Source: Limnohabitans sp. Rim8
Lineage (GTDB): Bacteria > Pseudomonadota > Gammaproteobacteria > Burkholderiales > Burkholderiaceae_C
Length of the DNA: 62,251 nucleotides
Direction: 5' to 3'
NCBI GenBank assembly: GCA_945901045.1
Contig: CAMDKK010000016.1
Span: 1 to 62,251, forward strand
In this document: piece by piece, positions 45,913-54,047 of the stretch
How positions within the stretch are numbered: position 1 is the stretch's first letter
Layout: the number at the start of each line of letters is the position of its first letter
Translations under genes and position numbers: made by a program
Notes under the pieces: generated by a model
Databases searched by the model: none
Told to the model about the DNA's origin: nothing
Seen by the model: the letters and a program-made list of their open reading frames with translations, nothing else

Positions 45913-47829
45913 ATGAGCAAAAGCCTTCGCTATTTATTCTTCGGCTTGCTGCTGTTGGTGGCCGCGGCGGTGATGGTTTTTTGGTTTTGGCTGACCGCCA
46001 CCCCTCAAGTGCGCACGTTTCCAACACCGCCCTTGTCACTTTGGACGCCACAAGGCGTCCGAGAGACTGGACCGCCTGCTTCTGCGGTTTTGCCAGCGCC
46101 CGATGCGTTTCACACCATGCACGTCAACACGGTCAACAGCGATGAAATTTGGAGTGCAATTGCGCCCACCTTTGAAGCCGATTGGGTGGCAGAAACCGGT
46201 TTTTACATTGCCGAAGGACCGACCTTTGACAACGCAGGCAATTTGTACTTCTCGCCCAGTTGGAGCCCCGAAGATGTGTCTCTGGTCGCGCTGGACCGTG
46301 TCACGGGCAAGCGTCGCTGGACCATTCCAGGCAAAGGTGCAGGCGCCGGTGCCCCACTCGTGCTGAACGATCCTGCGCACCCCGGACAGCAACTGATCTA
46401 CCACAGCACCTACACCACGGCCATGGCATTGCGTCCTGACGGCTCCACCGTCTGGAGCGTCCCTACTGGGCTGAAACTGCCACCCGTTGTTCCAGGCCAA
46501 CGCTCGCAAACCCATATGTGGGGCATGAACTACATGCCGAACGCAGATGCGCTGGTGGCCGTCAGCATGGACGGTTGGGTCACTCTCTTTGACCGCAAAA
46601 CCGGCTCGCCTTTATTGACCCAAGCCTTTCAGTTACCCGGTGCACCCGCAGCGCGTATTGAGGCGCGGATTCCAAAATTTTTGGCCCGCTTGGCCAACCG
46701 TGAAATGGCTGCTGCTTTTGGCAACACCGATGACGGGCTGGGCCTCTTTGACACTATTCTCGATGTCATTTACGGCAACGGCGTCAATGTGGCCAATTAC
46801 TATGCGGTCGATCCAAGCGATGACAGCATTGTCATAGCGGCTACAGCACCCGATGCGCAAGATGGCAAAACCGATGGCGTTTCTGATAACGGCGCACTGT
46901 ACCGGCTGCGCCTGCAAACCGCTGCCAGCGGCCACGGCAGTTTGCAGATTGCCAATCAATTTTATTTTTCTGGCGGCACCGGCTCCACGCCCACGCTGTC
47001 GGCCAACGGTCGTTATGTGGTGGTCTCGGATGACAACGGCAACGTCATCACACTGGACCGCCAATTCAAGGAGTTATGGCGTTTAAATATAGGCGACCAA
47101 GTCGCTGCATCCGTGGCAGTGGCCGCCGATGGCGATGAGATGTTTGCCGTCACCAAATCTGATATTTTCAAGCTGCACAATGCGGGCACATCAGGGCGCA
47201 TTGTCTGGCGGGCTCAGCTCGATGCGTACCCCGGCTTTAGCAATTTCAACGCACTGACGCCCACCATTGTGGCCAATGGTGTGGTCGTCAGCGTAGGGGC
47301 AGGTCGACAACTGGGCCGTTCACAAATCGGCACGCAATTCGGTATGGGGCTGCTCGACCGCCAAACTGGTCAATTGCGCTGGTTTGCGCAAGGGCGCGAA
47401 GAGTCCATTGCTGTCACCAGCATCGGGCCGGATGGCGCAATTTATGTGGCGCACTCGCCAGTCAGGCGGGCTGTGGCCAGAGGGGTGATGGGCGACAAAA
47501 TTGCGCCCTTGATCGGCGGCATCCAGCGTTACCGCCCCACCCGCTTTGACTTGCTGGCCCGTGATGCCTCTTGCGCCGCGGCACGTTTGGCCCAGCGCTG
47601 GCAAGCCACTGGCCTTGAACACGCAGCCTCACGCCGGGACGACGAAGCGCAAATCCACATGCTGCTCAAACAGGCCCGGGAAGCCACCTCCCGTGCGCTG
47701 GAACGCGGCGAGATTTCAATACCGCTGCATGCGGCTCAAGCCAATCTTTTTGTCAAGGCCCTTGCGAGCGGGCCTTTTGCGGCAACGCATCAGCAAGCCA
47801 CGCAGTCACTGTGCCAGGCAGCGCAATAA
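45913..47829 (+). CDS. Membrane-anchored PQQ-like beta-propeller protein
   Basis: 638-residue protein with one N-terminal membrane segment (about 7-29) and a periplasmic part made of beta-propeller repeats. Blades include GNLYFSPSWSPEDVSLVALD, DGWVTLFDRKTGSPLL, GNVITLDRQFKELWRL and GLLDRQTGQLRWFAQGRE, which resemble PQQ-dehydrogenase or BamB-like WD/PQQ repeats. I see no full PQQ- or metal-binding set, so catalysis is uncertain. It follows the monooxygenase by 10 bases and is the last gene of the cluster. It might bind or deliver a hydrophobic substrate. Confidence 0.75.
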   Translation: MSKSLRYLFFGLLLLVAAAVMVFWFWLTATPQVRTFPTPPLSLWTPQGVRETGPPASAVLPAPDAFHTMHVNTVNSDEIWSAIAPTFEADWVAETGFYIAEGPTFDNAGNLYFSPSWSPEDVSLVALDRVTGKRRWTIPGKGAGAGAPLVLNDPAHPGQQLIYHSTYTTAMALRPDGSTVWSVPTGLKLPPVVPGQRSQTHMWGMNYMPNADALVAVSMDGWVTLFDRKTGSPLLTQAFQLPGAPAARIEARIPKFLARLANREMAAAFGNTDDGLGLFDTILDVIYGNGVNVANYYAVDPSDDSIVIAATAPDAQDGKTDGVSDNGALYRLRLQTAASGHGSLQIANQFYFSGGTGSTPTLSANGRYVVVSDDNGNVITLDRQFKELWRLNIGDQVAASVAVAADGDEMFAVTKSDIFKLHNAGTSGRIVWRAQLDAYPGFSNFNALTPTIVANGVVVSVGAGRQLGRSQIGTQFGMGLLDRQTGQLRWFAQGREESIAVTSIGPDGAIYVAHSPVRRAVARGVMGDKIAPLIGGIQRYRPTRFDLLARDASCAAARLAQRWQATGLEHAASRRDDEAQIHMLLKQAREATSRALERGEISIPLHAAQANLFVKALASGPFAATHQQATQSLCQAAQ

Positions 47830-47870
47830 GCTAAAGCCACAAGGGGGCGGGGCCTGAAGCCCGCGCCTGC

Positions 47871-48860
47871 TCAATCCAGCTTGATATCGGCCTTGGTGAT
47901 GATGGCACCCCATTTGCGGGACTCACTGTCAATGAAGGCCTTGAACTTGGCGGCAGTACCGCCACCGATGATCAAGCCCTGCTTGGCCATGTTTTGTTTG
48001 AACGCCACATCGTTCATGGCCGCATTCACATCGGCGTTGATGCGGTTGACAACATCCACCGGTGTGCCGGTGGGCGCAAACAAACCGTTCCAGGCCAAGG
48101 CATCAAAACCCGCAAAGCCTGACTCGGCCACCGTCAGCAAATCAGGCCGCGAAGGCAGACGCTGCGGGCTGGTGACCGCAATCAATTTCAGACGCCCACC
48201 TTGCACCAGTGACAACAGGGCAGGCTCGACCGCCAACAAGGCTTGCGTTTCTCCTTGTGCAACAGACAAAGCGGCAGGCGGTGAACCATTGAAAGGGACA
48301 TGGGTGGCCTCAAAGCCCGCCGTGGTTTTGAGCAACTCCATGGACAGATGGGAGGAACTGCCCAGTCCCACCGAGGCATAACTTACTTTGTTGCCCTGCG
48401 ACTTGGCCCAGGCCACAAACTCGCGCAAATTGTTGGCCGGGTGATTGGCCGGCACGGCCAACACATTGGGTTGCGAAGTAGTCAAAACAATGGGCAGCAG
48501 GTCCTTGGCAGGGTCGTAAGGCATTTTTTTGAACATGAAGGGGCCAAAGGCAATCGGGCCATTGAAGCCGATACCCAGCGTATAACCATCGGGTGCGGCT
48601 TTGGCCACTGCGTCCATGCCGATCGTGCCGCCCGCGCCCGGTTTGTTTTCAACCACCAAAGGCTGGCCCCACTTGGCCTTTAAAGGCTCAGCCATGCCGC
48701 GCACAATCACATCCAAAGAACTACCGGCAGGCGCTGGCACGACGACGCGAACCGGTTTGTCGGGCCATTCGGCATGGGCAGAAAACGACACCAGAGACAA
48801 AGCAGTGCAGGCAGTGGCCAATGCCTTGGTGAATAAACGTTTAGCAGGTAGGTGAATCAT
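47871..48860 (-). CDS. Bug-family periplasmic substrate-binding protein
   Basis: 329-residue receptor. The N-terminus has LPAKRLFTKALATACTALSL with cleavage after SAHA; EWPDKPVRVVVPAPAGSSLD follows, then GGTIGMDAVAKAAPDGYTL and ASVGLGSSSHLSMELL, all Bug hallmarks. The ATG at 48860 is preferred to a TTG two codons upstream. It converges on the beta-propeller gene and lies downstream of a DMT transporter gene. No TctAB partner is adjacent. Confidence 0.93.
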   Translation of the reverse strand: MIHLPAKRLFTKALATACTALSLVSFSAHAEWPDKPVRVVVPAPAGSSLDVIVRGMAEPLKAKWGQPLVVENKPGAGGTIGMDAVAKAAPDGYTLGIGFNGPIAFGPFMFKKMPYDPAKDLLPIVLTTSQPNVLAVPANHPANNLREFVAWAKSQGNKVSYASVGLGSSSHLSMELLKTTAGFEATHVPFNGSPPAALSVAQGETQALLAVEPALLSLVQGGRLKLIAVTSPQRLPSRPDLLTVAESGFAGFDALAWNGLFAPTGTPVDVVNRINADVNAAMNDVAFKQNMAKQGLIIGGGTAAKFKAFIDSESRKWGAIITKADIKLD

Positions 48861-48911
48861 GAACAAGTCCTTCAGCAGTGTGTGCAGGTTACAGCGTTGC
48901 CATCATACCCA

Positions 48912-49799
48912 TCAGGCCAATTGACGCGCTTTGCCTTGCCAACCAATGTACAGGCCTGCCCCGATCACGATCGCGCAACCCAGCAGCATGGGCAGATCGG
49001 GGCGCTCGCCAAAAACGAGCACACCCAAAGACACACCGAACAGCAAACGGGTGTACCGGAATGGCGTGACTGCAGCAAGGGTTCCAGTGCGCATGGCCGT
49101 GACCAACGCGATGTAAGCCAAAACACTGGCCACTAAGGCCACACCCAGGTTCACCAAATGATGTGGGGTCAACATGACAAAGGCTTGCGCATCCCAGACC
49201 GCAAAGCTGGCACCGGCCAAGAACATGGTTGAAAAGCCGTAAAAGCCCAAGGCCTCCATGCTCACCGTCATGGCTGTTGCACGGGTGGCCAAGTCACGCC
49301 CGACAAAGCCCACCGTGCCAATCACCGCCAACAAGGATAAAAAAGAAAAGTCCTGCGCCGATGGCCTAACGATGACCAGCACGCCGAACAAACCGATCCA
49401 AATCGCCAACCAAACGCGCCATTCAATACGTTCTTTGAAAAATACTTTGGCCCCAAGAACCACCAGAATCGGCGCTGCCTGCAAGATGGCGGTGGCTGAA
49501 GACATGGGCGTGAACACAACCGCCAGCACGTAAAAAAGTCGTCCCATTAATTCACAAACAGCCCGCAAAAGCATCAAGGGTGTCAAGACTGCTTTGTTGA
49601 ACAACACCAGTTTTTTACGCCGCGCCAGCCCTGCAAACACAAGCGCCCCACCGACACCGAACAACATTAAAATTTGCCCGAGGGGTAACTGGCGAGTCAA
49701 GGTTTTGATGAACACATCTTCCACGGCAAATGCCGCCATGGACAAGGTCATCCACAAAATTCCAGCCAGGTTGGGGCGTTGAAGGCTGGATGGGTTCAT
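48912..49799 (-). CDS. EamA/DMT-family transporter
   Basis: 295-residue inner-membrane carrier with about ten helices in two EamA repeats (LAGILWMTLSMAAFAVEDVF at the start, LLFGVSLGVLVFGERPDLPM toward the end). Substrate unknown. It differs strongly from the other DMT gene at 31651. It is the last gene of the ordinary chromosomal type before the accessory island that begins with hipB. Confidence 0.9.
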   Translation of the reverse strand: MNPSSLQRPNLAGILWMTLSMAAFAVEDVFIKTLTRQLPLGQILMLFGVGGALVFAGLARRKKLVLFNKAVLTPLMLLRAVCELMGRLFYVLAVVFTPMSSATAILQAAPILVVLGAKVFFKERIEWRVWLAIWIGLFGVLVIVRPSAQDFSFLSLLAVIGTVGFVGRDLATRATAMTVSMEALGFYGFSTMFLAGASFAVWDAQAFVMLTPHHLVNLGVALVASVLAYIALVTAMRTGTLAAVTPFRYTRLLFGVSLGVLVFGERPDLPMLLGCAIVIGAGLYIGWQGKARQLA

Positions 49800-49992
49800 A
49801 AGCTGATTTTAGCGTTCGCTTGACATCACATTCGAGAAGGCCTGCCCGGGCTCCACTCACTGGGACATCCCTTTAACTGACTTGATTGACGAGGGATGCA
49901 AGACTTCTGGAAAATTCCGCGCACCATGCGATTTGCGAGCGATGGTGAGCCTGACCGGTTGCCGACAGAAAAGACACTTGCGCCTCAAAAAC

Positions 49993-50094
49993 AGTCTTAT
50001 TTAACCGATTAAAAATGAAAAACAGTCTAATAGGGGCGATAGGGACTTGCAATTCTTAAATTAACAATGCTACACTTAAAAATAAGTCTTATTT
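49993..50094 (+). promoter_or_regulatory. Promoter and operator array of hipBA
   Basis: TTGCAA (50047-50052) and TACACT (50071-50076), 18 bases apart, form a likely promoter. Just downstream, AAATAAG-T-CTTATTT (50080-50094) is a perfect inverted repeat. Half-site copies AGTCTTATTT at 49993 and AGTCTAAT at 50024 precede it; start-to-start distances are about 31 and 62 bases, close to whole turns of DNA. This layout suits cooperative autorepression by HipB. The rest of the 324-base gap (49800-50123) shows no other feature I can support. Confidence 0.55.
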
Positions 50095-50123
50095 GTCTTT
50101 TTATCCTAAACAAACAATCAAAT

Positions 50124-50453
50124 ATGTCCGAAATTAAAAGCCATCTGCCCTTTGAGGTTGCGAAACTAGCCCGCGAGCTTGGCATGAATGTACGCGTCGC
50201 GCGCAAGCGCCGCCGAATGCTCCAGGGCGAACTCGCGCAGAAGGCCGGGGTTGGCGAGAAAACGATCCGTCGCTTGGAGAAGGGTGACGGCGGGGTCTCG
50301 ATCGGCTATGTGCTGAGCGTCCTCTGGGCACTGGGTCTGCTGCCTACGGCCAGAGCACTGGCCAATCCCGAAACGGATGAGCACGGCAAAACACTGGAGC
50401 TTGCTCGCTTGCCTGAGCGCGTGCGTGGATCAGCACCCAACAACGACTTCTGA
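50124..50453 (+). CDS. HipB-like antitoxin/XRE-family repressor
   Basis: 109-residue HTH protein. RKRRRMLQGELAQKAGVGEK followed by TIRRLEKGDGGVSIG is a Cro/CI-type helix-turn-helix (about residues 28-60). It would bind the array upstream and the HipA partner encoded 11 bases downstream. The ATG at 50124 is preferred because an in-frame upstream start adds an unrelated AT-coded hydrophobic stretch. The short Ala/Pro/Glu-rich C-terminal tail could be the protease-sensitive part. Confidence 0.85.
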   Translation: MSEIKSHLPFEVAKLARELGMNVRVARKRRRMLQGELAQKAGVGEKTIRRLEKGDGGVSIGYVLSVLWALGLLPTARALANPETDEHGKTLELARLPERVRGSAPNNDF

Positions 50454-50464
50454 ACGGAGCCTGA

Positions 50465-51739
50465 ATGCCCGCCAAGAACCAAACCTGTTACGCCTTTATT
50501 CAACTGCCCGGCAGCTTCGAGTGGGTGATTTGCGGCGTCTTGAGCGTGAACGATGTGGGCCAAAACGCCTATCGCGGGATCTTCCAGTACGGCCGCTCGT
50601 ATTTGGCGCGCCAGAACGTCCCGTCACTGGACCCTTACAACCTGCCCCTGAGCGATCGGCCGCAGGAGTTCACCAAGCTCAGGGGTATCCCCGGCGCACT
50701 GCGTGACGCGAGCCCGGATGCTTGGGGCCGCAGGGTGATCCAGGCCAAGCTGGGCCTGCAAGAAGCTGATTTGTCCGAGGTCGACTACCTTCTCAATGGC
50801 CCCGATGATGGGGCCGGCAATCTGCGCTTTGGTCCATCGACAAAGCCGCCAACCGCTGCGCGCCCCTTCAATCGAACCCATCAACTCCGAGCGCTCACCG
50901 ATGCAACCCAGACGCTGGAGGAAAGCGGCAAGCTTGCGCACGAGGTCCTGGAGCAGCTGGAGCCTGGCACCAGCATGGGCGGTGCACGACCCAAGGTGTC
51001 CATCGAGGACAACAACACAATCTGGCTGGCCAAGTTACCGGAAAAAAACGACAAGCTGAACATGCAGCGCGTCGAGTATGCAACGCTAGAGCTCGCCAGG
51101 TTCGCAGGTCTGGACGTGTGTGAAACGCGTCTTGAGAAGGTGGGTGGCCGGGATGCCCTGTTGCTCGCTCGATTTGACCGACAATGGCATCCCGACGCAA
51201 AGGCTTACGCGCGTTTTGGAATGGTCTCAGCCCTCACGGTCCTTGATGCCGAGGATGGCTATCTGGGTCGCGATCGCTGGTCGTACCTGCTGCTGGCCGA
51301 CGAACTTCACCGCTGGTCTTCGCATCCGGAAAAGGACCAGCTGGAGCTCTTTCGCAGAATGGTCTTCAACGCGATGGTCACCAACAACGACGATCACCCC
51401 CGTAACCATGCACTGCTTCAGGTAGAAGGAGCTTGGCGGCTATCTCCAGCTTACGACATCGTCCCCGTTCCGGCGATGTCCAAGGAGCGTCGAGACCTGG
51501 CTCTTCAGGTGGGTGCATTTGGACGCTCGGCCAGTGTCTACAACTTACTGTCGCAGCCCGAAGTGTTTGGCCTGTCGGCGCAAGGCGCGCGTGCCGAGAT
51601 CGATCGGATGCGCGAAAAGGTTTCACATTGGCAGGCTATTTTTAAGAAGTACGGGGTCTGCGAAGTCGACATCGTTGCCATCGCACCCGCCATGCTGCCG
51701 CAGAGCTTCGAGCGAATCGAGCCGCCTGGTCCGATCTAA
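50465..51739 (+). CDS. HipA-family serine/threonine kinase toxin
   Basis: 424 residues, the normal length for HipA. SMGGARPKVSI (about residues 175-185) is the HipA ATP-binding loop, NAMVTNNDDHPRNHALL holds the catalytic NxDDHxRNH motif, and AYDIVPVPA the metal-binding DFG-like Asp. E. coli HipA phosphorylates GltX and drives persistence. The catalytic residues all appear intact, so it may be active. GC content and codon use look higher and different from the genes to the left, consistent with acquisition. Confidence 0.92.
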   Translation: MPAKNQTCYAFIQLPGSFEWVICGVLSVNDVGQNAYRGIFQYGRSYLARQNVPSLDPYNLPLSDRPQEFTKLRGIPGALRDASPDAWGRRVIQAKLGLQEADLSEVDYLLNGPDDGAGNLRFGPSTKPPTAARPFNRTHQLRALTDATQTLEESGKLAHEVLEQLEPGTSMGGARPKVSIEDNNTIWLAKLPEKNDKLNMQRVEYATLELARFAGLDVCETRLEKVGGRDALLLARFDRQWHPDAKAYARFGMVSALTVLDAEDGYLGRDRWSYLLLADELHRWSSHPEKDQLELFRRMVFNAMVTNNDDHPRNHALLQVEGAWRLSPAYDIVPVPAMSKERRDLALQVGAFGRSASVYNLLSQPEVFGLSAQGARAEIDRMREKVSHWQAIFKKYGVCEVDIVAIAPAMLPQSFERIEPPGPI

Positions 51740-51858
51740 GCGCCTTGGACAGCCAGCCGTTTTTTTGAATCAGTGGCCAGCTCCGGACAGCAGCGCAGCG
51801 TGACCTTCAGTGCATCGTTTCAATTGGGTGCGTGGCTCGCGCATTCCCCATAAATGTG

Positions 51859-52254
51859 TCACTCGGCCAACCAAGGCTGCACAAACGCAAACCAAGCACC
51901 AATGAGGTAAAACGCCACGCTGACCAAGTACACCGCAAACGACACTTTGCGAGTGCGCAGGCAAGCATCGAGCAGTGCAGGGTCAGTCGGGCAAGGTGCA
52001 TGGCGGTTGCGCCACTGCAGCACACCACTGCCCGCCATCATGAAGCCGGCCATGGCAAAGACCACTTCCTTGTGTTCGCTGAGCCAGACGACTTGCGGGA
52101 ACACCGCGACTAAAGACGACAGCGCAGCCCCTGCCCCCAGCGCGACCAGCAGTGCGGGGATGGCGCAGCACACCAAGGTACTGGATGTAGCAAACAGGCT
52201 GGCAACCGAGGTCCAGAAACTGCCGCGCGATTCAGCGATGCCGTCCGGGCTCAT
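51859..52254 (-). CDS. MerT-like mercuric/heavy-metal transport membrane protein
   Basis: 131-residue inner-membrane protein with about three to four helices. The first membrane segment contains the Cys pair C29-C30 (LVCCAIPALLVALGAGAA), as in MerT, and a loop has C88 and C98 (APCPTDPALLDAC), matching the second MerT Cys pair in position. MerT passes Hg(II) from MerP to the cytoplasm. Its start overlaps the MerP-like stop as ATGA. No merA reductase or merR is in the window, so the metal and direction remain open. Confidence 0.78.
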   Translation of the reverse strand: MSPDGIAESRGSFWTSVASLFATSSTLVCCAIPALLVALGAGAALSSLVAVFPQVVWLSEHKEVVFAMAGFMMAGSGVLQWRNRHAPCPTDPALLDACLRTRKVSFAVYLVSVAFYLIGAWFAFVQPWLAE

Positions 52255-52577
52255 TTGCGCGCCCTGACTTCAGCCTTGATCTCCTCAACGGATTTCTGCA
52301 CAGTTTCGAGTTTCACTACGTCGTAGCCGGCGTCGGTGATTTCGGCCTTAATGGCATTTCCATCCAAGGTCTGACCCTCCTTGGCCTCGATGGCAACGGT
52401 CTTTTTCTTCAGGTCGACGAACACCGCTTTGGCAGCGGGCATGCTGGAGATGCGCTTTTCTATGCCCTGGGCACAAAAAGCACACACCATGCCATTGACG
52501 GTGGCCTTGATGCTGGTTGCCGCGAATGAGGGCCAAGTGGCCAATGCGAGCGCCACAGTAATAACCAGTTTTTTCAT
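52251..52577 (-). CDS. MerP-like periplasmic heavy-metal-binding protein
   Basis: 108-residue protein with a signal peptide (cleavage after FAA, about residue 20) and one HMA domain; the metal motif is GMVCAFC (C32, C35). The C-terminal tail of about 25 residues (TVQKSVEEIKAEVRARK) is longer than in classical MerP and helical. It should bind Hg, Cu or a similar soft metal in the periplasm and hand it to the MerT-like protein encoded by the overlapping downstream gene. Confidence 0.85.
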   Translation of the reverse strand: MKKLVITVALALATWPSFAATSIKATVNGMVCAFCAQGIEKRISSMPAAKAVFVDLKKKTVAIEAKEGQTLDGNAIKAEITDAGYDVVKLETVQKSVEEIKAEVRARK

Positions 52578-52587
52578 GGTGAAGTTC

Positions 52588-53247
52588 TCAAAAAATATAC
52601 ATCAAGTTGACGCGGCCTTGGGTGCTGTTGCTCACGCCAAGTTCTAGAAAATAACGGTTATGGATAAGCCGCAACATCGGCGTTACTTCCGTCCTGTTGG
52701 TCAGACCCGTCATGCGTCTCGCTTCTACGACCAACCAGGGTTGGGTCTCGTCGTAATCCACTTCGTAGAAAGAAAATCCCAGCCGCGCTGAGGCGAAGTC
52801 GTGGTTGATGCCATCGGCCCGGTACAGCCTGGCGGTGGCAGATGCGTAGACACGGGTGGTTTCGTAGTCCACCTGAACACCGGGTGACGCCATGAGTTTA
52901 GAACCCGCAAAATCATTGCCAGTCAGATAGCCCAGGCCCCCTAAAAACCAGATATTGGCCTGCGCTTGAGGCATATTCCAGCGTTTAAGCAAGCGGGTGT
53001 AAGTCACATCGGCTAAGTGGCGGTTTTTGCTCTCGTCGTCAGAGCGCATGTAAAGCGTTGAAGCGCCCAGGGCATCTCGCGGCGTCAGGGCGTAGTTGAC
53101 AAAAGACTCTTGCCAGTTAGGACTGAAATCGCCCATCGCCATCCAACTTTCCTTGAACCCCATGGGGCCGCAAAAGGCCGGCAGCGCAAGCGCGCAAGTG
53201 AGGAAAGCGAGGCAAGCCAATACCTTGTTGCGTAAACGTCCGCTCAT
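52588..53247 (-). CDS. Outer-membrane beta-barrel-like protein of the metal operon
   Basis: 219 residues with a signal peptide (cleavage near AFCG, about residue 27). Alternating strands such as ANIWFLGGLGYLTG, TTRVYASATARLYRAD, SARLGFSFYEVDYD and RYFLELGVSNSTQGRVNLMYIF suggest an eight-or-so-strand barrel, and the final Phe is the usual outer-membrane barrel end. No family name is clear to me. Its start overlaps the CusF-like stop (ATGA), so it is part of the metal operon. Confidence 0.7.
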   Translation of the reverse strand: MSGRLRNKVLACLAFLTCALALPAFCGPMGFKESWMAMGDFSPNWQESFVNYALTPRDALGASTLYMRSDDESKNRHLADVTYTRLLKRWNMPQAQANIWFLGGLGYLTGNDFAGSKLMASPGVQVDYETTRVYASATARLYRADGINHDFASARLGFSFYEVDYDETQPWLVVEARRMTGLTNRTEVTPMLRLIHNRYFLELGVSNSTQGRVNLMYIF

Positions 53248-53525
53248 TTGGCTGGCTCCATCTGATCCACCACCAAGTGGCCATTTTTTTCTGTGACGGT
53301 AAATCGAACCTTCTGTCCCACTTTGAATGGCGCGAGTTTGACCGCCTCATCCACTTTGAAAGGCATGGTCATTGCCTCCATGCCAATGCTTTTGATGCGC
53401 TGGTGATCAAGGGTGACGCGTGCTTTCTCGGGCTCAATCTTGACAATGCGTGCCGGTGTCCAATCAGGTCCTGCCCAGGCGGAAGTCGTGCAGGCCAGCA
53501 GCAAGGCCCAAATGCCATGTTTCAT
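53244..53525 (-). CDS. CusF-like periplasmic copper/silver-binding protein
   Basis: 93-residue exported OB-fold protein (signal peptide to about AWA, residue 18). Against the E. coli CusF ligand spacing (His36, Trp44, Met47, Met49) the matching residues are H41, M49, M52 and M54 in DHQRIKSIGMEAMTMPF. The Trp that stacks on the metal in CusF is therefore Met here. It probably carries Cu(I) or Ag(I) to the RND pump encoded in the same operon. Confidence 0.85.
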   Translation of the reverse strand: MKHGIWALLLACTTSAWAGPDWTPARIVKIEPEKARVTLDHQRIKSIGMEAMTMPFKVDEAVKLAPFKVGQKVRFTVTEKNGHLVVDQMEPAK

Positions 53526-53599
53526 TTAAAACCCTTGTCAGCGGGGCAATATGCCCCCACAAAACCCGCATATTGCGGACGCACTCCAGGCAGGCGACC

Positions 53600-53980
53600 T
53601 TATTTGATCGTGAATCGCACGGTCATGCTCTTGCCACCGACATTGCTCAGGGCAGCGACGAGCTTGTCACCTTTGCCCAGCTTGACGCCCATGACGAGCA
53701 AGGTGTTGTCGCTGGCTTCCTTGATGTCTGCTTCGACCTTGTTGCTGCCTTGCAAAACGGTGAGCTTGCCGGTGATGCCTTTGGAGGCCAGCGGCTTGCC
53801 ATGGTCCATGAGGTAAATCATGGCGCCATCGGCCTGTGCGACCAGCTCAAAACTCAGGTCATTGGCCTTTTGCACGATGCCGCCATGCTGGGGTTTGGCG
53901 TCGCCATGGGCCTGGGCCGGATTCATACTCAGGCAGGACAGGACCAAGCCAGTCACTGAAATTAAATGCTTCATCTTCAT
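53600..53980 (-). CDS. Small periplasmic protein of the metal operon
   Basis: 126-residue protein, signal peptide cleaved after PAQA (about residue 24), so the mature chain begins HGDAKPQHGG, a His-containing N-terminus that could bind metal. The rest is beta-rich (GITGKLTVLQGSNKVEADIK, KGDKLVAALSNVGGKSMTVR). AAGGAG lies nine bases before the ATG. Similar small proteins often accompany heavy-metal RND genes; a metallochaperone role is inferred. Confidence 0.72.
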   Translation of the reverse strand: MKMKHLISVTGLVLSCLSMNPAQAHGDAKPQHGGIVQKANDLSFELVAQADGAMIYLMDHGKPLASKGITGKLTVLQGSNKVEADIKEASDNTLLVMGVKLGKGDKLVAALSNVGGKSMTVRFTIK

Positions 53981-54047
53981 ATTTCTTAACTCCTTGTAGG
54001 GCGTGGTGCACTTGAAGGCGGCACCACCAAGCCTGTCGATCCACCCG

